From Flectonema sp. DT1601 (Eukaryota; Euglenozoa; Diplonemea; Diplonemida; Diplonemidae), in assembly GCA_964019425.1 (NCBI GenBank), contig OZ025850.1, positions 310,001 through 374,000 of the forward strand: DNA of 64,000 nt. Direction: 5' to 3'. Every line of letters begins with the position of its first letter. The stretch's first letter is position 1. Of this stretch, positions 10,400 to 21,300 are shown in pieces. Below the pieces are notes generated by a model that worked only from the letters and a program-made list of their open reading frames with translations, did not search any database and was not told the origin of the DNA. The translations under genes were made by a program, and so were the position numbers.

Positions 10400-12946
10400 C
10401 TAAGTCATCGGTGATCGGGGAAGAAGAGGAGTTGTTTCACTCAAAGACTGACTATTTATACTGAGAGACGGCTTTAAGCTTGATGGAACCCCCGATACGT
10501 GTTTTGTAGCAGAGTGATAAAAGTGTGTCTGAAGACCTGGCGTTCGAGGATTCCGGTTTCTACCAAATGTCGGAGTCGGTCCAGCAGGAAGCTGTCTAAT
10601 TCGGTTACGTCTAATACGAGACTCGACAACCTTTCCTTGATTGCCTGTCTTGTAGTCAGTTTCATCTTCTATGTCACCCATGAAAGCCTCCAGGACGTCT
10701 TCTAATGTAATTATACCCAACACTTCTACTTGACCTGAAGAGAGTGGAGCAGCCCATGATAGGTCTTCTTTGTGTTGTCCACTGCTACTGCTACTATCTG
10801 TTTCAGTCTCAATTCGTTTTCCTTCCTTTAAAGGTAGACGACTTTCTCGGTATGTGTTCCAACATTGCTGAAGCATTTCTGGATTGTTAGTAATAATAGC
10901 CATGTGACTGTGTCCTTCTCTAAACTTACTAAACGCTTCCAGAAGTGTTTCGTCAGGAGCTACCGCAAGAGGAAACCTTTCTGTTATATCTCCAACCATT
11001 CTGTAATCGTCAGGTGATAAAACTAATAACCTCTTAGCTAATAACATCCCACAGATCTTCTTACGATCTGACTCACCGTCCTTGTATACTGTTAGAGATA
11101 GTTCGGTTCCCGCAGAAGCCATTATTTTATCAAAATCTGATAGTTTCTTCACCCTGACACCATTAACAGCACAGATAAATAATCTGGTGTTGAGTTGAAC
11201 TCTGCTTGCTGGTGTTCCAGAAACTACTTTTCCGATTTTATTCCAATATCCCCAAGTAGGTTCACAGTCGCTGGTTGGTCCTGGAGATGATAAGTGAAAA
11301 CCAAAAGACTGGTCGATAGAGTCTCTGCGTAAGGTTACTTTAAACTCGCTGACTTGATAAATTGGTACTCGACTATAACGCATTCGCATAACCTCAGCGA
11401 GAACACCCCTGTCGAGGATGGTATTGTGAGCTAACATGAATATCTTCCAAGAATTATCTTCATACACATCATCAATAAGATGACCTGCTTCTCTAGCTGG
11501 TGTTTCTCCGATTCCAATAACACCACAGATGATAGAACACTCATCATCAGCTAGTTTTTGCATTCTGACGACATGTTTGTTTTCAGCTACTTCAGCCTCA
11601 ACTCGTACCCATCCGTGAATCCAAGCACCACCACCTTCAGCTACAATTGATCTGTTTATCAATCGACAGGCAGTCTCAGCATCTGCGCTTGATGCGAACC
11701 CGATGTGACTTTTTGATCGGTTCATGTCTCTCCTCTCTGAAGACATTGGATGCATTAAAACTGACCATTCAGAACTAGGATAGTAGGAACAGTTTAAAAA
11801 AAACCTTTCCAACCATCGTTTAAACTCAACCTCATCAGTCACGCAAAACCTCGCATCATGAGGATCTAAGTTTCCATTGACATCTCTCACATCCAATAGT
11901 TTTGCGTCTTTCGCAGCTTCTTCAAGCTCGAATTTATTAGGTGGATGTGGAGGGTTTAAACTGGTATCTGTATGTGGTCTAATAATCAACACTGATTGAT
12001 ATTGCTCTCTGTGACCATGCATTCTTATAAATGCTTTTAACTCATCCTTGCTGTAGGCATCATGTTCTTCCTCACCAAGAAGGTAGTCTAACAGTCTAGA
12101 TATAGGATATGATATGGGTGATGTCATAAACATTAAGAATCTAACCATTGGAGTAAAGAATGCTGCGATCCGAAGTTGGTGTTTTCCAGTGAATATCGCA
12201 GATGGGATTATCTCACCAAATAGAAGAACGAATAAAACAGAGATAAGTACAGCCATGTATGAAGGTACCAATTGATCTAAGAATATTGGCATGCACTCAT
12301 TCGCAACAGCGTTTGTTAGAAGCAGTGTAACTAACAAGAGATGATGTTTTTCAACGACTGGAAGGATTATCTGCGCAAGATCTTTTTCTTGACGCAGTTC
12401 AGCGTGTTCTTCTGTTTCATTAATTCGGTGTTGCATTCTAAGAAGCTCGGCATCAATGTCTTGCAACTCACCGTGTGAGGATATACTTCCGTTTTGGATT
12501 TCATCTTTTCTTTGTAAGAGTGCTTTTTCTCTGTTTAGTTCTCTAGTTTTTCTTTCTTGAACTTCTTCATCATCAGAAAGTTCAGCCTCAAGAGTAACGT
12601 GTAACTTCATAGCATCAATTGATACTAAGCCCATAGTCAGTCCTGCAGCTAATCCTGCAGAACAAACACAAGCAAATACGAGAGCGACATACATCCAGAA
12701 TTCCCATGTGTCCGGTTTTAGCAACTGCTCCCAATCATCATGATGTTGTTTTGATACGAATATCGCTCCGTCAACTGAAATTGAACCATTTTCATAAGAA
12801 GTAACGTTCTTTAATACGGTTACTGGAGAGGTAGTCATCATGCTTCGGGAATTTATTGCTTCTTTATCTCCGCTCATTAACATGATTAGCACTAACATTG
12901 ATACAGCCAAACCTGCTGCAGGCAGGTAAGACTTTTTAATCTTCAT
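10400..12946 (-). CDS. CNNM/CorC-type transporter with inserted PDZ and RRM-like domains
   Basis: 848 residues. Seen: signal/anchor (about 8-25), then a DUF21/CNNM transmembrane module with AGLAAGLTMGLVSIDAMKL, LLLTNAVANE and FGEIIPSAI, broken by an acidic coiled insertion (about 122-190). YSKDELKAFIRMHG leads into the cytosolic part. An RRM-like unit (about 368-450; IGFASSADAETACRLIN) comes before the CBS pair. The first CBS begins MRMRYSRVPIY and is split by a clear PDZ domain (about 530-623; FKVTLRRD, SFGFHL, GTPASRV, AVNGVRV), then resumes GMLLAKRLLVLSPDD and ends LGIITLEDVLEAFMGDIEDETD. CNNM proteins move or regulate Mg2+ at membranes. The base family is secure; the inserted domains are unusual and suggest tethering to partners. 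Confidence 0.9.
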   Translation of the reverse strand: MKIKKSYLPAAGLAVSMLVLIMLMSGDKEAINSRSMMTTSPVTVLKNVTSYENGSISVDGAIFVSKQHHDDWEQLLKPDTWEFWMYVALVFACVCSAGLAAGLTMGLVSIDAMKLHVTLEAELSDDEEVQERKTRELNREKALLQRKDEIQNGSISSHGELQDIDAELLRMQHRINETEEHAELRQEKDLAQIILPVVEKHHLLLVTLLLTNAVANECMPIFLDQLVPSYMAVLISVLFVLLFGEIIPSAIFTGKHQLRIAAFFTPMVRFLMFMTSPISYPISRLLDYLLGEEEHDAYSKDELKAFIRMHGHREQYQSVLIIRPHTDTSLNPPHPPNKFELEEAAKDAKLLDVRDVNGNLDPHDARFCVTDEVEFKRWLERFFLNCSYYPSSEWSVLMHPMSSERRDMNRSKSHIGFASSADAETACRLINRSIVAEGGGAWIHGWVRVEAEVAENKHVVRMQKLADDECSIICGVIGIGETPAREAGHLIDDVYEDNSWKIFMLAHNTILDRGVLAEVMRMRYSRVPIYQVSEFKVTLRRDSIDQSFGFHLSSPGPTSDCEPTWGYWNKIGKVVSGTPASRVQLNTRLFICAVNGVRVKKLSDFDKIMASAGTELSLTVYKDGESDRKKICGMLLAKRLLVLSPDDYRMVGDITERFPLAVAPDETLLEAFSKFREGHSHMAIITNNPEMLQQCWNTYRESRLPLKEGKRIETETDSSSSSGQHKEDLSWAAPLSSGQVEVLGIITLEDVLEAFMGDIEDETDYKTGNQGKVVESRIRRNRIRQLPAGPTPTFGRNRNPRTPGLQTHFYHSATKHVSGVPSSLKPSLSINSQSLSETTPLLPRSPMT

Positions 12947-13084
12947 TTTCTTAATACGAAACTTTGTGATTGAAAAAAAATAAAGATTAGAATAATAATG
13001 TGTGAGTAGTTGTCTTTTCTATTTTTTTTTTTTAATAAAAGAAACCAACGAATCGTGATTGATGACAAAACACACTTGAAAACC

Positions 13085-13119
<35 letters not shown>

Positions 13120-13210
13120 GGAAAAAAAAAAAAAAAAAAAACGTAACTATCAGGCTAGTAGGAGTTTCGTAAGGGTGTGGAGTATAATAAAATAAATAAA
13201 TAAAAAAAAC

Positions 13211-14281
13211 TTAATTGGCTGATAACGCTGACTTAACCATACCCATTGCGGTGTCAGGAGGAAGCTGTTCATCTTCACTGTCAGTCACCCATCCTTCGCC
13301 AGTATTAACTTGGTGAGCAACGTTATTCGATTCAGTTCCAACTAACTTTGCAACTTCACTTATAATTTGGTCAACTCCCGATAAGAACTGTGATGGACCA
13401 TCATCGCCTTGTTCATCAGCAGATCCAACAACCCTGGATGCGATTCCCTTAGCTTTTAATAAATGCCTAAGAGATCTTCTTTGCTTACCCATATTATGAA
13501 GACATGTTCCCATTAAGTACCAAACATATCCATTAGAGTCATCCTCCAGAAGGGTTGCTTTAAATGTTTGGTATGCTTCTTCCCATCTGTTGACTTGCAT
13601 AAGAATCTTACCAAGTTCTAAGAGAAGACCTGATCCTGGTTGGCGTTCTTCATCTAAAATTGAAATGAGTTGTAAAGATTTTGTGAGAGTTTCATTACAC
13701 TCAGTCGGTTGTTGAGCTCTGAGGTGATGCTGAGCTAGTAAGACATAGACCTCAACATTGTTAGGACCGTATTGTTGTGAGAAATCCAATGCTGCTTTGC
13801 ATTGAGCTTCTGCAACATCCTCCATGCACAGGTCAGTCATCCATAGTTCAGCAACAGCGCAAAACGCTTGAGACATTGCCAAGTGAAGCTCAGATTTTAT
13901 TGTTGTGTCGGTCTCTCGTTCTATTGCTCTTGCGATATTTTCAGCTCCTTGTTTGTAATAAGTCAATCCTTCACCACCTCCAACAATCTGACCGAGAGTC
14001 ATGTATTTTGTGTAGCCCTCATTTGGTGCTAGGCTTATGCTTTTCTGTAGAGCCTCTCTGCCTTTTTCCTCCTCGCCCATGTATGTTATTAGAACCTCAC
14101 CGAGCCTATCCATTATTTCGTGGTCGTTGGGTTCTCTCTCTAGTGCTGCCATCATTAAATTACATGCTTTGGCATAATCAAAATTAGCTAACGCCGCCTC
14201 GGATTCTTCTAAGAAATTATTAACTACAATTGATTTGCCTGACGCTTTCTTAGTTTTGGTTTTTGTTTTTGTTTTCACCAT
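13211..14281 (-). CDS. TPR protein resembling ACL4, chaperone of ribosomal protein L4
   Basis: 356 residues from the ATG at 14281 (MVKTKTKT, a Lys-rich start). Tandem TPR helices run through most of the length (for example SEAALANFDYAKACNLMMAALEREPNDHEIMDRLGEVL). The stretch CAVAELWMTDLCMEDVAEAQCKAAL matches the diagnostic middle of Acl4-type proteins, which hold newly made uL4 and carry it to pre-ribosomes in the nucleus. The acidic tail (TDSEDEQLPPD) also fits. An A13 run lies directly before the ATG. Confidence 0.7.
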   Translation of the reverse strand: MVKTKTKTKTKKASGKSIVVNNFLEESEAALANFDYAKACNLMMAALEREPNDHEIMDRLGEVLITYMGEEEKGREALQKSISLAPNEGYTKYMTLGQIVGGGEGLTYYKQGAENIARAIERETDTTIKSELHLAMSQAFCAVAELWMTDLCMEDVAEAQCKAALDFSQQYGPNNVEVYVLLAQHHLRAQQPTECNETLTKSLQLISILDEERQPGSGLLLELGKILMQVNRWEEAYQTFKATLLEDDSNGYVWYLMGTCLHNMGKQRRSLRHLLKAKGIASRVVGSADEQGDDGPSQFLSGVDQIISEVAKLVGTESNNVAHQVNTGEGWVTDSEDEQLPPDTAMGMVKSALSAN

Positions 14282-14410
14282 TTTTTTTTTTTTTAAAGTT
14301 ACCTGTTTATGATTATAATTGACTATATGATAATAATATTGAAAAAAAAAAATAGAGTTGCGCAGTTCTTCACATCGTCGAAGCTCTAATAACAATGAAG
14401 AAAAAAAGAA

Positions 14411-14541
14411 ACCATTCAGATAAGCCTTATATTTTGTTGATCGCAGCTAGTTTTACTGGCGCACAGGGAAATAGATAACATGACAATAAAAAATAACGGC
14501 TCTTAATCTGAAATAGTTTCTTTCTCCGACTTCGTCGGTGC
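14411..14541. repeat. Foldback repeat R1, copy A
   Basis: About 131 bp, nearly identical to 45083-45211 and clearly related to 39675-39799. Its ends are imperfect inverted repeats (ATTCAGATAAGCC against GGCTCTTAATCTGAAAT), followed by a small perfect hairpin (CCGAC-TTC-GTCGG). On the minus strand it is followed by a T-rich run that would serve as a Pol III terminator. It is either a miniature transposon or a structured RNA gene. Confidence 0.7.
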
Positions 14542-15706
14542 AAAAAAAAAACACAAAATATAATAATTACAGAGAGAGGTTAGGGAAAATAATATTTACG
14601 AAGTTATTTTGTCCAAAGTAACCGACACAAAGGAAACAATGAAGGGTAAATTAATTTTTTTATTAGTAAGAGGGTATTCACCGACGTATCACAAAAAAAA
14701 AAAAAGTTTTTTTGTGGTGTAACTAAAAAAATCAAACCTAGAAAGGAATGAAACGCTACGTTGTCACAAATTTTAAATTGAAAAGAAGATGAACCCACAG
14801 GCAAGCCATAGGAGTTGTAACCTTCCAATTAGTAATTAACTTAACAAAGTCTAAGAAGAAAGTATCAACAAGCTGCAGGAGCATCAGAAAGGTTCAGCAG
14901 TGTTGTCTAATCCATCAAAAGGAATGGAAAGCGATCGAGAAAATTTTAAAAAATAATATTGATTTTAACTTTCGAAAGAAAAGAAGCAGAATAATCCGAA
15001 GTATAGACACCCAACAAATAATTATCAAAGGACATACTGACACTGTATTCTTACATTACGAAAGTTATCGTATTTCGGTTAGACGGCTGATAACGCCAAT
15101 TTTCGCCAAAAATGAAAGAGAGAGTGAAGTTAGTTAAAATTTAAAAGAAAAAAAAATATTTTTTTTTTAGTTAGCAAAGTCCAGAACTGATGACTGGAAG
15201 GTGGTCTGGGCAACCCACATGTTTTTTATTCGATTTGAGATTTGAACAAACAGGTTGAAAACCAAGAAAAAGGGGAGAAAGAAAAAAAAAAAAAAAAAAA
15301 AAAACCGATAAGAATAATAAATAAAACATCATATCCTATCTATTCCACGTAAAACGTTTCTTCATTAAATAACCACATGCGTCAAATGGCTACTATACCA
15401 CGATAGAAAAAAAAAAAAAGAAAAAAAACCTAGAATATGAATTTAATAAGGGGGCTAAACGAATTCATTAAAAAGAAGACAACATGAATAACTATTCCAA
15501 ATTGTGATGAATGGAATCAAAAAAAAAGGAAACTCAGATGAGACAAGTCAGTTTTAAGATATTAACGGAGGGAATATTTTTTTCATTTTCCATTTTTCGA
15601 AACCCCCCTCTTTTCGTAGTATTTTAACTCCTCCCCTCCTCTGAGGGGGAAGAAAAAAAAAAAGGAAAAGAGGCTGGCTGATGCGGACTTTCTTATTTTC
15701 AAAAAG

Positions 15707-15738
<32 letters not shown>

Positions 15739-15752
15739 TTCCACTAAACTTG
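14542..15752. other. Intergenic; one R4 repeat and a TAA microsatellite
   Basis: No gene seen. It contains a 54-bp dispersed repeat (15167-15220), A/T runs, a short (AAT)n tract near 15706-15735 and the 3' flank of the sulfotransferase gene. Confidence 0.5.
15167..15220. repeat. Dispersed repeat R4, copy A
   Basis: TTAGTTAGCAAA...AACTGATGACT...GGTCTGGGYARCCCRCAT, shared with 25311-25362 in the same orientation at roughly 80 percent identity by eye. A weaker relative begins at 32550. Confidence 0.5.
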
Positions 15753-17276
15753 TTATAATATCTTGTAGTAGCTACGTCCGTATCGTTGCAGCAGGTCATC
15801 GAATACAGCAGACCATCGCTTTCCGATTTCATGATAGCGAGCCAGGTCTTTTTTTGAACCTTTTGAATATCCAGGAACACCCCTCCTAGTCCATGCTTGA
15901 GAATTACGAGATTCTGAGTCAGACCCGCAGGTTTTAAGTGAACGAGCATGTAGAAGGTGTCCAGTGCAGGTACCAGAGTTCCAGTCTGAAGCATTCTCAC
16001 ACCTGGGAAGCATTCTTTTCATACCCGGAAAGGTATCTTCAAAGAAATTGAAAAGTTTTGGAAGCGAACCGTTCATCTTTGCGACTTCATCAAGTTCCAT
16101 AAATTTAAAAAATTTTGCATCAAATAATTCAAACCAATATCTCACACCCAATGCAGTGAAACCAAAAGGTAAATACATCATTTGACTGGCCTTTCTAGGA
16201 TCGTACATACACTTTTGTAACGCCAATAGAGTCTTATTGAAATCGAGAATTACCTTCTCAGGTTCTTCAATGAGTTCTCTACAGATAGTGATGTTGGTTA
16301 AAATATTGTGTTGTTCATCTAATTTTCGAGAAAACACTTTTGTAGGTTCTGGTCCCCAACCCCATTGTGAACGCAATTCAGTGAATAACAAAAAATGTGA
16401 ATAAGCTCTGCTGACAACTGACCGTTTCATTACTAAGAAAGTTGGATCAAAAGGCGCGCCTTTTAAGTCTCCCCGAAGAGCATCAGCAGCTTCTGGAATC
16501 ATGATTTGATCAGGTGTGCTGTCCATGAGTGTCCATTTTATAGATTCGGATTCAACAGGAGGGAATCTGTATGGTTGTTTGAAGCCTCTCATATTGTAAG
16601 CACGTCTTGCAATCACAGGATACGTCCACCATTCCTTATTGGAATCCCACCTTCGATAACCAGTTCTTGACCAAGATCTGTCGACGTCCATCTTTGGTGA
16701 TGCTGACCAGACTGGTTCTCCGCCTGGTCCTCTTGTGAGTGGCCATCTCATAGAAGCATCAGGGTATAGTTGTTTACTTGTGTTTCCAGTCATTGCTACT
16801 CTGAAACACGCTTCTAAGTAGGTAGTTCCACTTTTAGGTGGACCGAGAATAAATAATTCCGGACGATGCCTGGCTCTCCAATGTCTTGGCCATCGAAGTG
16901 AGTCTGCTATCCTAACAGCCTCGGCAGCAGTTGGTGCTGGGGGTGGATTTTCCAACTTTACAAGTCGTTTTTCTAAGGTTGACTTCGGGAATCCCTCCGC
17001 CCATTTCTCAGGAGGGTATGGAGTCCGATCAAGCATCCGACCAGCTTCTTCCACGCTGACATTCTCAGTTTGCCTGAGATAAGCAAATATCGTCTCTAAG
17101 TCTTTCTTTAGTTTCGGTGAATGACTTATCATCGGAGCCTCCACAACAATACTGATTCTATACGGTACCTGTCCCAGCTGTGATCCATATACTACAGTAT
17201 GCGCGACTAACACAGTACTCAGTATAGCTATTAGTGCTTTCCTAAGTGTTGAAGAAAGACGCATCGTGTTTTGCAA
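15753..17276 (-). CDS. Membrane-anchored sulfotransferase
   Basis: 507 residues. Seen: an N-terminal hydrophobic anchor (about 12-30) typical of Golgi type II enzymes, then the PAPS 5'-phosphosulfate loop LFILGPPKSGTTYLEA (about 141-156) and a 3'-phosphate-type block VMKRSVVSRAYSHFLLF (about 300-318), where the Arg and Ser positions are kept. The C-terminal region has several Cys (CENASDWNSGTC) that may pair in the lumen. These enzymes move sulfate from PAPS to glycans or other acceptors; the acceptor cannot be told from sequence. TACCACAG lies just upstream of the start. Confidence 0.85.
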   Translation of the reverse strand: MQNTMRLSSTLRKALIAILSTVLVAHTVVYGSQLGQVPYRISIVVEAPMISHSPKLKKDLETIFAYLRQTENVSVEEAGRMLDRTPYPPEKWAEGFPKSTLEKRLVKLENPPPAPTAAEAVRIADSLRWPRHWRARHRPELFILGPPKSGTTYLEACFRVAMTGNTSKQLYPDASMRWPLTRGPGGEPVWSASPKMDVDRSWSRTGYRRWDSNKEWWTYPVIARRAYNMRGFKQPYRFPPVESESIKWTLMDSTPDQIMIPEAADALRGDLKGAPFDPTFLVMKRSVVSRAYSHFLLFTELRSQWGWGPEPTKVFSRKLDEQHNILTNITICRELIEEPEKVILDFNKTLLALQKCMYDPRKASQMMYLPFGFTALGVRYWFELFDAKFFKFMELDEVAKMNGSLPKLFNFFEDTFPGMKRMLPRCENASDWNSGTCTGHLLHARSLKTCGSDSESRNSQAWTRRGVPGYSKGSKKDLARYHEIGKRWSAVFDDLLQRYGRSYYKIL

Positions 17277-17376
17277 GACAAAATGCTGTGGTAAGTAAGA
17301 GTGAGAGAAAATATAATTTCACGATGACATAAATCATATCAAGGTAATCTGACTTTTCAAACAGTAAATTGCAATT

Positions 17377-17410
<34 letters not shown>

Positions 17411-18385
17411 ACAATAATGCTTGAGAGAGGAGAGAAGAATGTTAAAAAAAATGTGTGTTTTTTTTTTTTTTTTATTAATCAAACCAGGTTATACGCAACT
17501 TTCTAGACTGAGGTACGAACCCCCGTGTAATGTTGCCAGCCAAAGTGTTGTGACACTTTGACAATGTAAAAAAAACAGTAACAACTTTTAGATATCAAAG
17601 TATTTGACAGAAAAAAATACTTATAGTTGAAGTGCTTGGAAAAAGGAATACACAGGCAAGGACAACACAACGTCTCACATACCACAAAAGAGTTGAGTCG
17701 AGTGTGAAGTACCAATTAGGATATGTAATTAAATCTAATTATCCAATTTGTGGATGTTTTTTTTGATGATGTTTTTTTTTTTTTTTCAAGTCCTCCAACG
17801 GAAGTTATGAGAATACCATACATAATTCCACCGTTTTTAAAATTGAGAACTGGAGGTCTTAACTTTTAAATTAGAAAAAAAAAAAAAAAAAAAACACAAC
17901 TGGCCTTGTTAGGGAAAACGCAATAACATTTTTTCGTCAGCAGTCCAAATGATCGATGCGATCGATAAGTTGCAATAAATCCAAACTGTCGGGTGAGGCC
18001 ATTTAGAAGGAAAGTTAGTTAGTTAGTTAGCGAGCTCCCGGAAAGAACATAATTCCGAAAAGGGAAAGGAAAAAAGATATATCGTAATTCTTTGTAATCC
18101 AGGTCAGGGTCAGGACCCAATGTTTTTTTTTTTTTTTTTTTTTTTCTCCTTTTTTTTTTATTCGTCATTTGTAAAAAGAAATAATAAACCTCTCATTTAC
18201 ATCAGAAAGCACACGTGCCCGCCGCTAACAGCGGCTGAGCGCTGACCGAAGTCCCGCCTTTTTTTTTTTTTTTTTTTAAATTTGATTCTTCAATAGCAAA
18301 AACAAAATAACAAAGAAATTCTCATCCAATAAAATAACTTCTTTTAGTCAACCCAGAGAGTCAACTGAAAGAGAAAAGGTCAGTC
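17277..18385. other. Intergenic; R3 repeat copy
   Basis: About 1.1 kb with no gene. It holds a T31 run near 17379, the R3 repeat at 17554-17631, a GTTAG tetra-copy near 18017 and T-rich tracts. Confidence 0.5.
17554..17631. repeat. Dispersed repeat R3, copy A
   Basis: ACTTTGACAATGTAAA...CAGTAACAACTTT...ATATCAAAGTAYTTGACWGAAAAA, shared in the same orientation with 43042-43133. The second copy carries a small insertion. Confidence 0.55.
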
Positions 18386-21300
18386 TCAGTTTTTGCTTCG
18401 GCGTTTTCCGTACCCACCGAATAAAGCATTTTTAACTTTTGATTTAACCATAACAGAGATTATTCTAAGCTTTTCAATTTCACTGTTGATTCTATCCTTC
18501 GTGCTCATTTCACCATCGAGTGAGACCCAAAGCCTGAGAAGATGACGACGCTTCTCCAGTTCAGGGTGATCATCAAATGCTGTTCGAGAATGCAACGTCA
18601 CATGATTCGATATGAGTTGAATATCACCCTCAAGAAAGTCCATATCCACTGATAACCCTGGTTCTCTTAAGATCTCATTGTATGTCTGTTTGATTTGGAT
18701 TAGATTGTTTGTTGTTTATTTCAATTGAGAAATCAAGTTCAACACACACACACCTTTAAAATTCGAACGATGGCATCTGATGGTGGCTCAGAATCCTCGT
18801 ATTCGTATGCACTCTGAAAGTAGTCTTCATGGTAGAAGGTTTGTAAATGACCTGCTTCATTCACAGCAAACGGACGTACAGTAAAGGTATTTATACCACC
18901 GGAGCCACGAGTATCGATCAGGATTGGTTCATAGAGCAGCTCTAAGTCTTCCTTTGATAATCTCTTTAATAAACGATTAAAGACAGCAGTGCTGGAGATC
19001 ACTCGTGAAGTACCTCCCTGTTTTGCTTCCTTCAAACACAACAAACCAACTAAATCAGCTCCGTCATTGTGGAATGAGATGTGTGACTTTGTTTTGTATT
19101 GTCTCTCAGTACGTGGATCCCCACCTGTTTTTTTTTTTTTTTTTTTTTTTTTTGGTATTAAAAAAGAAAAAGAGAAAAAAAAACAATAAATTTTCAGTCC
19201 CGTGAGCATCAGAGTCGGGTAATTTGATACTATTTTATCAAGCTTAAAGGGAATAACGATATCTCAGACTATCTTAAATAAATAATGCCACCGGAGGCCA
19301 CGTGAACATTGTTGTTTGTTGAACGCCATTTGACTATGCTACTGTAGAATTTTTTTTTATAAAACTCATGAGTATTCAAACTAATAGCTACAACGTCTAG
19401 ACGAACACCAGGCGGTGTGCTCATATTAAGAAAATAGTTCAAAAATGGCGAAACACGTTATGTAATAAACGAATGATTCCACTTTAGTCAACAAGTTTCC
19501 CCTCGAACCCCCCTTTTGAATGAATCTGTGAACTATCTCACGCTTTTTACAACTTCGAGTAGTCTTTTTACTCCTCTTATTAAACCCCTTATCCCTACTC
19601 TTAATTATATCGTCTTTTGTCCTCTAGTCTCAATTCCTCCGACAATGCCGCAGAGTGAAGCTCTCGACCGCACGCCGACCAAGAATTTACGACAAGAGAG
19701 TCACGTTATCTCCGTTAAAGAGAATACACCTATTGCGAGACAATGGTCTGAGGGTAGGATTGACTTACTCGAGAACTACTGTCAAGCAGTAGATGAGTCT
19801 CTCGAAACAAATGAGAAAGCGGCAGAGCTCTCAGAACAACTAATGGATGCATTCTCACTACTAACACATGACACACTTCGTCACTGATGGATATTTAATC
19901 TACGAAGAGGACACTAAGTCAGGTCATCGAGGAGACCCTCTGACACCTCACACGACCAAACTGAGGTATTATAACGTGATAACACGCATTTATGGTCAAC
20001 AACTGGTAAGTGGCAAAGTGCCATTTCCTTGCTACTCCACTCCCCCTAGCTGTCACAAAAGTAAATCAAAATGCCTTGCATGGCTAGTCACTACAATAAA
20101 CTCCCTGATTGGAAATAAAAGAGGGCAAAGAAAGATCGTCTTCGGACGTGGGAGGGAAACAGTAGAAAGGAAGAAATATTCGGTTTGAGAATCAGAATGA
20201 AACGGAAGCGCAAACCCGAAAACCCTAACACCAATATGGGAATCTCCCGGGATCGGCCGTAGTTTACCATCTTATCATGTTTACCGTCTTATCATTTTAT
20301 ATAGTGCTATACGATTGATTTGCTATGCCTATCTGCCTTTATCCAGGCAATTTTGCATCCTTGCAATAAATTAAATTACTTTTAAAGGGTTAAGTACAGG
20401 AGGAGTAGATTCAATTAAGGTTTTGAAAATAATGGTTTCTCATCTGCAAAACAGCGATTTCTCTCTGACGCTCACTCTATTAGGAAAGAACGCAAATGTT
20501 GTTATCTCTTATGAGGGTATACTTGCTGCTCGCCTCCCTACGTTTCCGGAAGGTCTAAAAAGTACAGGCTTCCTCTTAGATCAAAGCGAAGCGTTAGAGA
20601 CAGCAGGAATAATGTCACTTAGTAGATTCGTACAAGCTTTCAACAAAATAGATGCAATGCTCAAAGACTGCAGAACGGAGGCTGATGTATTTAACACTGT
20701 CTGCCATCTCCACCCGAAATCAAGAGGCCTGTCTTTAGAATGGGGCAGAGTTAAGAATGAAAATGATATCCTCATGGCGTCATTGTTTGAGTCAGGTTTT
20801 ATGGGCGCAGAAAACAGCGAGGATGGGATCACTGAGTGTAGTCAAAAAAAGAAGACAAAAATTGAAGTGAAAACAAAAACGAACAAAGAAGACGGTTGTA
20901 CACCGAGAAGTGTAACTAGAACAAGAAGAGAAACATCATAGGCAAACATTGAAGTGAAAACAACAATGAACAAAGAAGACGGTTGCACCCAGGAGTGTAA
21001 CCAGAAGAAAAAAAACATCATACCTACGTCACGTATGTGACCCAATAGATTCCCATCGTCATCTTGTGCTCCAGGAATCCCAAGTTCGAACCCGACAGAC
21101 CACCAGAATAGTTGCTGTTCGTCTTCAGTCATAGAATTGACAGGGATGCCTCTAATTACAGCAAGTCCTAGTCCTGAGGACAACTCGAATTTTGTTTTGT
21201 TAAAGGTGTCGAGCATCCACTGTGGCCATTCAGCATCACCTTTGCGAATGTCAGTTAATTTTTTATTTAATCCTTTTAGCTTAGCAACGACCACTAAGAT

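Larger units (their letters stand above)
19125..21023 (-). other. Oversized intron 1 of the dioxygenase gene
   Basis: 1,899 nt with a GTATGATG donor and a T/A-rich ACAG acceptor, about twenty times longer than other introns here. It contains a T-run block, an R2-type repeat core near 19215, plus-strand open frames (19644-20941) and an 83-bp tandem duplication next to the donor. Confidence 0.75.

Noticed and set aside
14411-14541. R1 repeat as the spliced-leader RNA gene
   Set aside because: No GT donor follows a plausible leader in all copies, and the copies vary in the 5' part where a leader should be invariant.
20205-20225. Telomere-like AACCCTAAC in the dioxygenase intron
   Set aside because: A single unit, no array.
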